Shown here piece after piece: positions 8,365-16,641 of a stretch of DNA of 42,093 bases. Source of the DNA: Actinobacteria bacterium OV450. Its GTDB lineage: Bacteria; Actinomycetota; Actinomycetes; Streptomycetales; Streptomycetaceae. The number at the start of each line of letters is the position of its first letter. Position 1 is the stretch's first letter. Under the pieces are notes generated by a model. That model ran no database searches, was not told the origin of the DNA, and saw only the letters and a program-made list of their open reading frames with translations. The stretch is taken from the NCBI GenBank assembly GCA_001298555.1, contig LJCW01000353.1, positions 1 to 42,093 of the forward strand. Reading direction: 5' to 3'. Made by a program: the position numbers and the translations under genes.

Positions 8365-9258
8365 TCAGGCGTGCAGGAGGCTCTGCGGGAGGTACGCGGA
8401 GGTGACGCCGAGCTGCCAGCCGTGGACCTGGACGGCGAGCGCGGCCACGGCGATCGTGGCGGCCGGGAACAGGGTCCGCGGCGCGGCGTCGGGGCGTGCG
8501 CCCTCGCGGATGCCGGCGAGGTTCCCGGCCAGGGCGCGCTCGAAGGCGGGCTGGTCGTCGTCGAGCAGGACGCGCAGCAGCCGCTGGTCCGGCGTGAGCA
8601 CGCCGAGGCCGTCCAGCCGGCGGGCCGCCTCCGCGCGCTCGGCGGCGTCCGGCTTGCACAGGGTCGCGTCCGGCCAGTCCCGCGGCAGGTGCCCGGCCGC
8701 CCGGGTGAGGTAGAGGCACAGCGCGTCCATCTCGGCGAGCTCGGCCGGGTCGGAGTGCGAGTCGAGCGGCGAGTAGGGCACGCCGTCGCGGAGGGCGGGC
8801 GCGTAGTCCTCCCGCAGCAGCAGCCCGATGACGCGGTCGCGCTCCCGCACCGCCCCGCTGGCCACGCACAGGGCGAAGGCGTCCAGCCAGGTCCGGGCGG
8901 TGGGCGCCTGGTCGACGGCGTCGCCGAAGGAGATGTCCGTGCTGCTGAGCTCCTCGTGGAGCAGGGGGAACGGCACCTCGAAGTCGCCGTTGGGGAAGCA
9001 GCCGAGGGAGAGTTCGCCGAGCGCGCATTCGGCGGCCGTCCGCAGCGCACGGCGTACGACGGCTCCGCTCAGCCCGGGATCCGTCTGCGTCTGTGCGCCG
9101 ACGTGGTCGAGGAGGTCGTCGCGGGTCTCGTGGAGCCCCTTCAGGGACAGCCCGCCGTACCGCAGCCCGTGCCAGTGGTCGTAGGCCCGTCCGGTGACGT
9201 CCTCCAGTGCCTGGGACATCCGGTGCTCGCTGACCTCGTGCCGCTTCACGTCCTGCAC
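8365..9258 (-). CDS. Immunity 49 family protein (Imm49)
   Basis: A 297-residue protein that I recognise from Streptomyces Imm49 proteins: ALEDVTGRAYDHWHGLRYGG, RTAAECALGELSLGCFPNGDFEVPFPL, TWLDAFALCVASG, MDALCLYLTRAAGHLPRDWPDATLCKP, LTPDQRLLRVLLDDDQPAFERAL and VHGWQLGVTSAYLP. Imm49 is a predicted immunity family for polymorphic toxins; the members neutralise a partner toxin by binding. No toxin gene lies next to it here, which is common for Streptomyces copies and leaves the real role open. The GTG at 9258 is preceded by GGAGG at good spacing. The 203 bases after the stop contain no supported gene. Confidence 0.85.
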   Translation of the reverse strand: MQDVKRHEVSEHRMSQALEDVTGRAYDHWHGLRYGGLSLKGLHETRDDLLDHVGAQTQTDPGLSGAVVRRALRTAAECALGELSLGCFPNGDFEVPFPLLHEELSSTDISFGDAVDQAPTARTWLDAFALCVASGAVRERDRVIGLLLREDYAPALRDGVPYSPLDSHSDPAELAEMDALCLYLTRAAGHLPRDWPDATLCKPDAAERAEAARRLDGLGVLTPDQRLLRVLLDDDQPAFERALAGNLAGIREGARPDAAPRTLFPAATIAVAALAVQVHGWQLGVTSAYLPQSLLHA

Positions 9259-9373
9259 GCCGCCTCCTTGATCGTTTCACCTTGCGACGCGCACGCTAAC
9301 AACGCCCACTGACATCGGCGGCGGGCGTGGGAGGCGGGTGCGGGAGGACTGCGGACCGTGGTGGACCGGTCAC

Positions 9374-9437
9374 GGTGTGGGAAGGCCGGCCCGCACGCCG
9401 GACCCGGTGCGGAAAGGCCGGCCGGTGTGCCGGACCC
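9374..9437. repeat. Tandem 32-bp imperfect repeat downstream of the PAP2 gene
   Basis: Positions 9374-9405 and 9406-9437 are two 32-bp copies differing at a handful of sites; each contains the palindrome GGCCGGCC and ends CCGGACCC. They lie directly after the PAP2 stop on the minus strand, so a terminator or end-of-transcript role is possible. Confidence 0.6.
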
Positions 9438-9439
9438 GT

Positions 9440-10333
9440 TCAGCGGGCGGCGCGGAAGCGGTTCAGGACGGCCGCCGTCGCCGGGTGGGGGTCCGTGGCC
9501 TCGGGGTGGCGCGGCAGGCGGTGGGGGAGCGAGCCGTACCAGGCGCGGGAGGCCGTGTAGCCGAACGCCAGGCAGAGCATGCCGCCCGCGGCGTCGAGCC
9601 AGAAGTGGTTGGCGGTGGCCACGATCACCACGAGGGTCGCCACCGGGTAGAGCAGGCCCAGGATCCGGGCCCAGGGGGCCGAGGCGACCGCGAAGATCGT
9701 CAGCCCGCACCAGAGCGACCACCCTATGTGCATGGAGGGCATGGCCGCGTACTGGTTCGACATGTGCTTCAGGTTGCCGGAGGCCATGGAGCCCCAGGTG
9801 TGGTGGACGAGCACGGTGTCCACGAAGTGCCCGCCGTTCATCAGCCTCGGCGGGGCGAGCGGGTAGAAGTAGTAGCCGAGCAGGGCCACGCCCGTGGTGG
9901 CGAAGAGGACCATGCGCGTGGCTGCGTAACGCCCCGGATGGAACCGGTAGATCCACACCAGGACGCCGATGGTCACGATGAAGTGGAGCGTGGCGTAGTA
10001 GTAGTTCATGCCGACGATCAACCACGTCACCGAGTCGACGGCGTGGTTGACGGACTGCTCCACGGCGATGCCGAGGGTGCGTTCGAGGTCCCACAGCCGG
10101 TCGGCGTTGGCGAGGGCGGCCGCCTTCTGCTCGGGCACCGCGTTGCGGATGAGCGAGTACGTCCAGTAGCTGACCCCGATGAGCAGGATCTCGAACCAGA
10201 TCCGCGGCCGGCGCGGGGCCCGCAGCCGGGGCAGGAGAGCGCGCTGATCTCCCGGACGGGTCTCACTCTCGGTCACGGGGGGTGACGAGACTTCCGTTCG
10301 GGTTTCCAGTGTCTTCACGCTCGCTTCACCCAT
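9440..10333 (-). CDS. PAP2-superfamily membrane phosphatase
   Basis: A 297-residue integral membrane protein with about six hydrophobic helices (first near residues 46-63, others near 100-170 and 195-265). PAP2-type catalytic features are present: YPLAPPRLM, then PSMHIGWSLW (domain 2, SxxH-like) and NHFWLDAAGG (domain 3, with the catalytic His and Asp). The subgroup resembles actinobacterial PAP2 proteins related to the Aur1/Ipt1 inositol-phosphotransferase type, which act on lipid phosphates in the membrane. The ATG at 10333 starts MGEASVKTLETRTEV, a charged cytoplasmic tail. It lies between Imm49 and the LacI regulator, all on the minus strand, with no functional link apparent. Confidence 0.85.
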   Translation of the reverse strand: MGEASVKTLETRTEVSSPPVTESETRPGDQRALLPRLRAPRRPRIWFEILLIGVSYWTYSLIRNAVPEQKAAALANADRLWDLERTLGIAVEQSVNHAVDSVTWLIVGMNYYYATLHFIVTIGVLVWIYRFHPGRYAATRMVLFATTGVALLGYYFYPLAPPRLMNGGHFVDTVLVHHTWGSMASGNLKHMSNQYAAMPSMHIGWSLWCGLTIFAVASAPWARILGLLYPVATLVVIVATANHFWLDAAGGMLCLAFGYTASRAWYGSLPHRLPRHPEATDPHPATAAVLNRFRAAR

Positions 10334-10426
10334 GGGGACAGAGTCTGCCAGATGCGTTCCCGCCTTCGATCATCCCTCGGTAGGGTCTCCGGCGCAGCCG
10401 CTCACCCCTGGGGACGAGACGGTCCC

Positions 10427-11476
10427 CTACTGCACCGGCCGGCGGCCCGCAGACGTACCCTGCCGCGGGCCGGAGGCGGTGGAGCCGCGGACCACGAGCT
10501 CGGGCAGGAAGACGAACTCGCCGTGCGGAGCCGGCGTACCGCCGATCTCCTCCAGCAGCGTGCGGACGGCCGCCTGCCCCATGGCCTGCACCGGCTGCCG
10601 GATGGTGGTCAGCGGCGGATCGGTGAACGCTATGAGCGGGGAGTCGTCGAAGCCGACGACCGAGACGTCCTGCGGCACCCGCAGCCCCTGCTGCCGGGCC
10701 GCCCGGATCGCCCCGAGCGCCATCATGTCGCTGGCGCAGACGACGGCCGTGCAGCCGCGGGCGATGAGCGCGGCCGCCGCGGCCTGCCCGCCCTCCAGGC
10801 TGTACAGCGAGTGCTGGATGAGCTCCTCGACCTCGGCCTCGTCCAGGCCGAGCCGCTCTCGCATCCCCAGCCGGAAGCCCTCGATCTTGCGCAGGACGGG
10901 CACGAACCGCTTGGGGCCGACGGCGAGCCCGATGCGGGTGTGCCCCAGCGCGGTGAGGTGGGTCACGGCGAGCTGCATCGCGGCCCGGTCGTCGGGGGAG
11001 ACGAAGGCGGCCTGGACCTTGTCGGAGAACCCGTTGATCAGGACGTACGGAACGCCCTGTCCGCGGAGTTGGTCGTAGCGGCCCATGTCGGCGGTGGTGT
11101 CGGCGTGCAGTCCGGAGACGAAGATGATGCCGGAGACCCCGCGGTCGACCAGCATCTCGGTCAGCTCGTCCTCGGTGGACCCGCCGGGCGTCTGCGTCGC
11201 CAGCACCGGGGTGTACCCCTGCCGGGTCAGGGCCTGGCCGATGACCTGGGCGAGCGCCGGGAAGATGGGGTTGTCCAGCTCGGGGGTTATCAGCCCGACG
11301 AGGCCCGCGCTGCGCTGGCGCAGCTTGACGGGACGCTCGTAACCGAGGACGTCGAGCGCGGCCAGCACGGATTCGCGGGTGCCTGCGGCCACACCGGGCT
11401 TGCCGTTGAGCACGCGGCTGACTGTGGCTTCGCTGACCCCCGCCTGGGCTGCGATGTCGGCTAGCCGTGCGGTCAC
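10427..11476 (-). CDS. LacI-family maltose regulator, left copy (MalR-like)
   Basis: A 349-residue LacI/GalR repressor. The N-terminal HTH reads LADIAAQAGVSEATVSRVLNGKPGVAAGTRESVLAALDVLGY, with the hinge near residues 45-60, followed by a periplasmic-binding-like effector domain (GLITPELDNPIFPALAQVIGQAL ... VSVVGFDDSPLIAFTDPPLTTIRQP). The start is GTG 11476, immediately before the HTH and 26 bp after the stop of the alpha-glucosidase gene, so the two are probably co-transcribed. A paralogue with the same domain plan lies at 18246-19253. In S. coelicolor a single MalR represses malEFG and responds to maltose; which copy fills that role here cannot be told from sequence. Confidence 0.9.
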   Translation of the reverse strand: MTARLADIAAQAGVSEATVSRVLNGKPGVAAGTRESVLAALDVLGYERPVKLRQRSAGLVGLITPELDNPIFPALAQVIGQALTRQGYTPVLATQTPGGSTEDELTEMLVDRGVSGIIFVSGLHADTTADMGRYDQLRGQGVPYVLINGFSDKVQAAFVSPDDRAAMQLAVTHLTALGHTRIGLAVGPKRFVPVLRKIEGFRLGMRERLGLDEAEVEELIQHSLYSLEGGQAAAAALIARGCTAVVCASDMMALGAIRAARQQGLRVPQDVSVVGFDDSPLIAFTDPPLTTIRQPVQAMGQAAVRTLLEEIGGTPAPHGEFVFLPELVVRGSTASGPRQGTSAGRRPVQ

Positions 11477-11502
11477 GGGATTGGACTGTACCGGTCCCCG
11501 GC

Positions 11503-13158
11503 TCACAAAGCCCACCACGTGCACGAATCCGAGGGCAGCAGTACGGTCCGGCCGTCCGTCTCGACCGGCGCGCTGGACAGTACGGGGCGCCCCGGCGAGG
11601 GCAGTTCGAGCGGCTCGGAGCGGCTGTTGAGGGTGCAGGCGAAGCCGGGCCGGGTGAACAGCAGGACGCCGTCGGGCGCGGACAGCCAGGTCAGCGGGCC
11701 GGCATCGGGGGAGCCGAGGCCGGGCAGCGCGCGGCGCAGCTCCAGGGCGGCCCGGTACAGCTCCAGCGTGGAATGGGGGTCGCCGGTCTGGGCGGCGACG
11801 CTGAGCGGGGCCCAGTCCCGCGGCTGGGGGAGCCAGGTCCCGGCCGGCCCGAAACCGTACGGGGGCTCCTCGCCGGACCAGGGCAGCGGGATCCGGCAGC
11901 CGTCGCGCAGTCCGTCCTGCCCGGCGCTGCGGACGAAGGCGGGGTCCTGGCGGACCTCGTCGGGCAGGTCGACGACCTCGGGCAGGCCGAGCTCCTCGCC
12001 CTGGTAGAGGTACGCGGATCCGGGCAGTGCCAGCATCAGCAGGGCGGCGGCCCGGGCCCGGGCCAGGCCCTGCGCCCCGCCGCCGTAGCGCGTCACGTGG
12101 CGCACGACGTCGTGGTTGGACAGCACCCACGTGGTGGTGGCGCCGACGGAGGCGGTGGCGGCCAGGGACTCGTCGATCACGGTCCGCATCGTGCGGGTGT
12201 CCCAGGGACAGTTCAGGAAGCGGAAATTGAAGGCCTGGTGCATCTCGTCGGGCCGGACGTACAGGGCGAGCCGCTCCGAGGTCGGCGCCCAGGCCTCCGC
12301 GACGCCGATGCGCGGGCCGGGGGCACCTCCCGGCCCAAGGCCGGGGGGGTAGGAGTCGAGCAGCCGCCGCCACGCGCGGTGGATCTCGTGGACGCCGTCC
12401 TGGTCGAAGAAGGGGAGCGGTTCGGTGCCGATCAGGGTGGCCTGGGCGCCGCGGCCGATGTCGGGCATGCCGGGGGCCTTGACCATGCCGTGGGCGACGT
12501 CGATGCGGAACCCGTCGACGCCGAGGTCCAGCCAGAAGCGCAGGACGGAGGCGAACTCCTCCGCGACCTCGGGATGCTCCCAGTTCAGGTCGGGCTGCTC
12601 GGGCGCGAACAGGTGCAGGTACCAGGCGCCGTCCGGGGTCCGGGTCCAGGCGGGCCCGCCGAAGACGGACTCCCAGTCGTTCGGCGGCAGCTCTCCGGCG
12701 GCTCCTCGCCCGGGGCGGAAGTGGTACCGGTCCCGGGCGGCGTGGCCGGCGCGGGCGGCGAGGGCCTCCTGGAACCAGGGGTGCCGCTCGGAGGTGTGGT
12801 TGGGGACCACGTCGACGATGACCCGCAGCCCGAGCGCGTGGGCCGCCCGGACGAGATCGTCGGCGTCGGCGAGGTCCCCGAAGAGCGGGTCGACGGCCCG
12901 GTAGTCGGCGACGTCGTAGCCCCCGTCGGCCTGCGGGGAGACGTAGAAGGGGGTGAGCCAGACGGCGTCGACCCCGAGCCGGGCCAGATGGGGCAGGCGG
13001 GCGCGCACCCCGCGCAGGTCGCCGACGCCGTCCCCGTCGCTGTCCGCGAAGGACCGTACGTACACCTGGTAGATGACGGCATCGCGCCACCAGCCGCCGC
13101 TTGCGGTCACCTTGCTGGAAGCGCTTGCAAGCCGGGATGCGGTCAGCTCATGGGTCAT
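11503..13158 (-). CDS. GH13 alpha-glucosidase, left copy (AglA-like)
   Basis: A 551-residue intracellular GH13 enzyme of the oligo-1,6-glucosidase/alpha-glucosidase type. It carries WWRDAVIYQVYVRSFADSDGDGVGDL, region I VVPNHTS, region II GFRIDVAHG with the nucleophile Asp, region III GVAEAW with the acid/base Glu, and region IV LSNHDVVRH. It would cleave terminal glucose from imported maltodextrins. No signal peptide is present. The ATG at 13158 is chosen because its N-terminus (MTHELTAS...) matches the right copy (MTQHLAET...) in length. A GTG at 13110 and a TTG at 13224 are alternatives; none has a good ribosome site. With the ATG start, a LacI-type operator falls inside the first codons. 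It is divergent from malE and upstream of the left LacI gene. Confidence 0.88.
   Translation of the reverse strand: MTHELTASRLASASSKVTASGGWWRDAVIYQVYVRSFADSDGDGVGDLRGVRARLPHLARLGVDAVWLTPFYVSPQADGGYDVADYRAVDPLFGDLADADDLVRAAHALGLRVIVDVVPNHTSERHPWFQEALAARAGHAARDRYHFRPGRGAAGELPPNDWESVFGGPAWTRTPDGAWYLHLFAPEQPDLNWEHPEVAEEFASVLRFWLDLGVDGFRIDVAHGMVKAPGMPDIGRGAQATLIGTEPLPFFDQDGVHEIHRAWRRLLDSYPPGLGPGGAPGPRIGVAEAWAPTSERLALYVRPDEMHQAFNFRFLNCPWDTRTMRTVIDESLAATASVGATTTWVLSNHDVVRHVTRYGGGAQGLARARAAALLMLALPGSAYLYQGEELGLPEVVDLPDEVRQDPAFVRSAGQDGLRDGCRIPLPWSGEEPPYGFGPAGTWLPQPRDWAPLSVAAQTGDPHSTLELYRAALELRRALPGLGSPDAGPLTWLSAPDGVLLFTRPGFACTLNSRSEPLELPSPGRPVLSSAPVETDGRTVLLPSDSCTWWAL
11942..12133 (-). repeat. 192-bp near-identical tract, left copy (inverted relative to 17631-17822)
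   Basis: On the minus strand this stretch matches 17631-17822 at 188 of 192 positions by hand alignment. It covers region IV and the following helix of the alpha-glucosidase. Outside it the two genes are clearly more diverged. Confidence 0.85.
13111..13131. promoter_or_regulatory. LacI-type operator in the start of the left aglA copy
   Basis: CTTGC-N11-GCAAG frames TGGAAGCGCTTGCA at 13116-13129, a complete match to the LacI-family operator pattern TGnAAnCGnTTnCA. It lies within the first ~15 codons if translation starts at 13158, or directly upstream of the alternative GTG at 13110. The expected binder is one of the two MalR-like proteins. Confidence 0.65.
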
Positions 13159-13275
13159 ACCGGTGTCAACGCGGGTACATGCCCCCTGGTTGCGGGCCTG
13201 ATGACCCGAAGGAAGTTCGAACAACCAGCAAGCGGCGGCAACCGTCAGGACACACGGATGTAACGATCGGCCCGA

Positions 13276-13296
13276 CTTGCAGAAAATTGCCGCAAG
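13276..13296. promoter_or_regulatory. Candidate MalR operator upstream of malE
   Basis: The same 21-base frame CTTGC-N11-GCAAG occurs 85 bp before malE, here around TGCAGAAAATTGCC, a partial match to the LacI-family core. CTTGCAG motifs of this type are known near maltose and amylase promoters of Streptomyces. Binding is inferred. Confidence 0.55.
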
Positions 13297-13380
13297 CTCT
13301 TTCGGTCAGCTTTCAGGCTTGTTACGTTCCCAGCAACTCGGGACCGCGAGGGCGCGGCCGGGATCATCGAAGGAGTTCAT

Positions 13381-14655
13381 ATGCGGCGTGGCATAGCGGC
13401 CACCGCGCTGGTCGCGACCCTGGCGCTCGCGGCGACGGCTTGCGGTGGGGACGACAAGGGCGCGGCCGGCGAGACCAAGGCAGGCGGCGAGCTTTCCGGC
13501 ACGGTCACGTGGTGGGACACCTCGAACGACGCCGAGAAGGCCAGCTTCCAGAAGATCGCCGAGGCGTTCACCGCGAAGCACCCGAAGGTCACCGTCAAGT
13601 ACGTCAACGTCCCGTACGGCGACGCGCAGAACAAGGTCAAGAACGCCTTCAGCAGCGGTTCCGAAGCCCCTGACGTGATCCGTGCCGACGTCGGCTGGGT
13701 CGCCGACTTCGCCTCGCTCGGCTACCTCGACGAGGTCCCGGCCGAGACGGCCAAGAAGGTCGACGCCGAGTTCCTGCCCCAGGCCGCGGCCAGCGGCAAG
13801 TACGAGGGCAAGACCTACGCCGTCCCGCAGGTCATCGACACCCTCGGCCTCTTCTACAACAAGAAGATGCTCGCCGACGCCGGCGTCCAGCCCCCCAAGA
13901 CGCTGGAAGAGGTGAAGACCGCCGCCGCCGCCATCAAGGCGAAGACCGGCAAGGCCGGCCTCTACCTGCGCGGCGACGACTCCTACTGGTTCCTGCCGCT
14001 CATCTACGGCGAGGGCGGCGACCTCGTCGACGCGAAGAGCAAGACGGTCACCGTCGACAACCCGGCCGGCGTCAAGGCGTTCAAGACCGCCCGCGACCTG
14101 GTCACCTCCGGCGCGGCGATCACCAACGCCACCGACGGCTGGACCAACATGCAGACCGCCTTCAAGTCGGGCGAGGCCGCAATGATGATCAACGGTCCGT
14201 GGGCCGTCGCCGACACCTACGCCGGCGACCAGTTCAAGGACAAGGCCAACCTCGGCGTCGCCCCCGTCCCGGCGGGCTCCGCCAAGGCCGGTGCCCCGCA
14301 GGGCGGCCACGACCTCGCCGTCTACGCCGGTTCCAAGAACCGCGCCGCCGCGCACGCCTTCGTCGAGTACATGACCTCGCAGGACGTGCAGGTGCAGGCC
14401 ACCAAGGACCTCAGCCTGCTCCCGACCCGGACCGCCGCCTACGAGCAGCCGGACGTCAAGTCGAACGAGATGGTCCAGTTCTTCAAGCCGGCCGTGGACA
14501 AGGCCGTCGAGCGCGCCTGGATCCCGGAGAACGGCTCCCTCTTCGAGCCGCTGAAGGTCGAATACACCAAGGCGATCACCGGGGCGGCCAGCCCGGAGGA
14601 CGCGGCCAAGTCGGCCGGCGTCGAGTTCCGCAAGATCCTCAAGGGCTGGAAGTAG
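13381..14655 (+). CDS. malE: Maltose/maltodextrin-binding lipoprotein MalE
   Basis: A 424-residue solute-binding protein. A lipoprotein signal, MRRGIAATALVATLALAATAC, puts the lipidated Cys at residue 21. The mature part has the type I sugar-binding pattern: TVTWWDTSNDAEKASFQKIAEAF, VPYGDAQNKVKNAFSSGSEAPDVIRADVGW, YAVPQVIDTLGLFYNKKML, MMINGPWAV. It captures maltodextrins outside the membrane and delivers them to MalF/MalG. AAGGAG lies 6 bases before the ATG. It is the first gene of malEFG-aglA-malR on the plus strand, divergent from the second aglA copy, with a candidate MalR operator between them. Confidence 0.93.
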   Translation: MRRGIAATALVATLALAATACGGDDKGAAGETKAGGELSGTVTWWDTSNDAEKASFQKIAEAFTAKHPKVTVKYVNVPYGDAQNKVKNAFSSGSEAPDVIRADVGWVADFASLGYLDEVPAETAKKVDAEFLPQAAASGKYEGKTYAVPQVIDTLGLFYNKKMLADAGVQPPKTLEEVKTAAAAIKAKTGKAGLYLRGDDSYWFLPLIYGEGGDLVDAKSKTVTVDNPAGVKAFKTARDLVTSGAAITNATDGWTNMQTAFKSGEAAMMINGPWAVADTYAGDQFKDKANLGVAPVPAGSAKAGAPQGGHDLAVYAGSKNRAAAHAFVEYMTSQDVQVQATKDLSLLPTRTAAYEQPDVKSNEMVQFFKPAVDKAVERAWIPENGSLFEPLKVEYTKAITGAASPEDAAKSAGVEFRKILKGWK

Positions 14656-14663
14656 ACAAGACA

Positions 14664-15704
14664 ATGGCTGCTGACACCAGCCAGTCGGTGGTGAAGGCCG
14701 CGGGCCGCGACGGGGAAGACACCGTCGCCGCCCGCGGCCGGAGCCGCAGGACTGACAGCAAGGCCCCCCGCGCGAGCAGGGGCGGACTGGGGCGCGCCCT
14801 CGCCACCCACTGGTACGCCTGGGCCATGGTCGCCCCGGTGGTGCTCGTCCTCGCCGTGATCATCGGCTGGCCGCTCTTCCGCGGCCTCTACCTGTCGCTG
14901 ACCGACGCCAACGAGCGCAACGTCGCCCGGACCATCGGCGCCAACCACATCGAGGCCACCTACACGTTCGTCGGCCTCGACAACTACGCCGACGTCCTGG
15001 CCGACCCGGTGTTCCTGCAGCGGCTGGTGTGGACCATCGTCTGGACCGTCCTGTGCGTGTCGATCACCTTCACGCTCGGACTGGCCCTGGCCAACATGCT
15101 CAACCGGGACTTCCGGGGCCGCGCCGCCTACCGGATGGCGCTCATCCTGCCCTGGGCCGTCCCCGGCTTCGTCTCCGTCTTCGCCTGGCGGTTCCTGTTC
15201 AACCGCGACAGCGGCATCCTCAACAAGATCCTCGACGGCGGCGGCATCTCCGCCGTCCCGTGGCTCGACGACCCCACCTGGGCGAAGTTCTCGGTCATCG
15301 CCGTCAACGTCTGGCTCGGCGTCCCCTTCATGATGGTGGCCCTGCTCGGCGGACTGCAGTCCATCCCCGCGGAGCTCTACGAAGCCGCCGAGATGGACGG
15401 CGCCACGGCCTGGCAGCGGTTCCGGCACATCACCCTGCCCGGGCTGCGCACGGTAAGCATGACGGTGATCCTGCTCTCCACCATCTGGACCTTCAACATG
15501 TTCCCGGTGATCTTCCTGCTGACGCGGGGCGGACCGGGCGACTCCACCGAGATCCTCGTGACCCAGGCCTTCCGCGAGGCCTTCGTGTCCAGCCCGCGCG
15601 ACTTCGCCGGCTCGGCCACCTGGGGCGTGCTCATCCTCGCCCTGCTCATGATCTTTGCGCTGGTCTACCGGCGCTCGCTGCGCAAGCAGGGAGAGGTGTG
15701 GTGA
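14664..15704 (+). CDS. malF: Maltose ABC transporter permease MalF
   Basis: A 346-residue permease that starts at ATG 14664, 8 bp after the malE stop (MAADTSQSVVKAAGRDGEDT). A long polar N-terminus of about 50 residues precedes the first helix (WAMVAPVVLVLAVIIGWPLFRGLYL), followed by about five more. The ABC permease EAA loop, ELYEAAEMDGATAWQRFRHITLPGL, is near residues 236-260 and docks the ATPase. It forms the membrane channel with MalG. The ribosome site is weak, in keeping with coupling to malE. Confidence 0.93.
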   Translation: MAADTSQSVVKAAGRDGEDTVAARGRSRRTDSKAPRASRGGLGRALATHWYAWAMVAPVVLVLAVIIGWPLFRGLYLSLTDANERNVARTIGANHIEATYTFVGLDNYADVLADPVFLQRLVWTIVWTVLCVSITFTLGLALANMLNRDFRGRAAYRMALILPWAVPGFVSVFAWRFLFNRDSGILNKILDGGGISAVPWLDDPTWAKFSVIAVNVWLGVPFMMVALLGGLQSIPAELYEAAEMDGATAWQRFRHITLPGLRTVSMTVILLSTIWTFNMFPVIFLLTRGGPGDSTEILVTQAFREAFVSSPRDFAGSATWGVLILALLMIFALVYRRSLRKQGEVW

Positions 15705-16567
15705 CCATGACGACCTCGCGAACCCCGCGGAGCCCGCGCGCCCGGGGGCAGCGTTCGCCGCTCGCCTCCACCGGCCTGCACGCCACCCTCGTCGTCGCGT
15801 CCGTGATCGCCGTCTTCCCGGTGCTGTGGGTCCTGCTGACCTCCCTCAAGCCCGCGAAGTACGCCATCTCCACCGACTTCGTGAAGGAACCGACGCTCGA
15901 CAACTACCACTACCTGGTGGAGTCGACCTCCTTCTTCACCTGGTTCGGCAACTCCGTGCTCGTCGCCGGCATCACCACCGTCCTCGGTGTGTTCATCGCC
16001 GCCACCACGGGCTACGCCGTCAGCCGGTTCAAGTTCCCCGGCATGAAGCCGCTGATGTGGACCCTGCTCATCACGCAGATGTTCCCGATGGCCATCCTCA
16101 TCGTCCCGCTCTACAACCTCATGGGACAGCTCGGACTGCTCAACCAGCCGCTCGGCCTGATCATCACGTACCTCACCATCGCGGTGCCGTTCTGCGCCTG
16201 GATGATGAAGGGCTTCTTCGACACCATCCCGGTCGAGATCGACGAATCCGGGCGCGTCGACGGGCTCAACCCCTTCGGCACCTTCTGGCGCCTCATCCTC
16301 CCGCTGGCCAAGCCCGGCCTCGCCGTCACCGGCTTCTACTCCTTCATCACCGCGTGGGGCGAGGTCGCGTACGCCTCCGCCTTCATGGTCGGCGACGAGC
16401 ACCTCACCCTCGCCGGGGGCCTGCAGACCTTCGTCACGCAGTACACCTCCAACTGGGGTGCGATGAGTGCCGCCTCCGTCCTCATCGCCATCCCCGCGGC
16501 CGTCTTCTTCCTCTTCGCCCAGCGTCACCTCGTCGCCGGGATGACGGCAGGCGCGACCAAGGGCTGA
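15701..16567 (+). CDS. malG: Maltose ABC transporter permease MalG
   Basis: A permease of 288 residues from GTG 15701 (overlapping the malF stop as GTGA) or 286 from ATG 15707. GGGAGAGG at 15689-15696 serves either start. About six helices are visible, the first ATLVVASVIAVFPVLWVLLTSL. The binding-protein-dependent loop IPVEIDESGRVDGLNPFGTFWRLILPLAKPG is near residues 174-203. It pairs with MalF. No ATP-binding subunit follows; Streptomyces is known to use the shared ATPase MsiK encoded elsewhere. Confidence 0.92.
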   Translation: MTMTTSRTPRSPRARGQRSPLASTGLHATLVVASVIAVFPVLWVLLTSLKPAKYAISTDFVKEPTLDNYHYLVESTSFFTWFGNSVLVAGITTVLGVFIAATTGYAVSRFKFPGMKPLMWTLLITQMFPMAILIVPLYNLMGQLGLLNQPLGLIITYLTIAVPFCAWMMKGFFDTIPVEIDESGRVDGLNPFGTFWRLILPLAKPGLAVTGFYSFITAWGEVAYASAFMVGDEHLTLAGGLQTFVTQYTSNWGAMSAASVLIAIPAAVFFLFAQRHLVAGMTAGATKG

Positions 16568-16641
16568 CGCCCTCGCGACCACGGGCTGACCACCCGGCGC
16601 CTGCCCCCACACACCCCCGGCCCGATCTCTCCAAGGACGAC

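Noticed and set aside
10409..10427. Hairpin GGGGAC-N6-GTCCCC as terminator of the left malR gene
   Set aside because: The stem is only 6 bp and overlaps the stop codon end; such stems are frequent by chance at this GC content.
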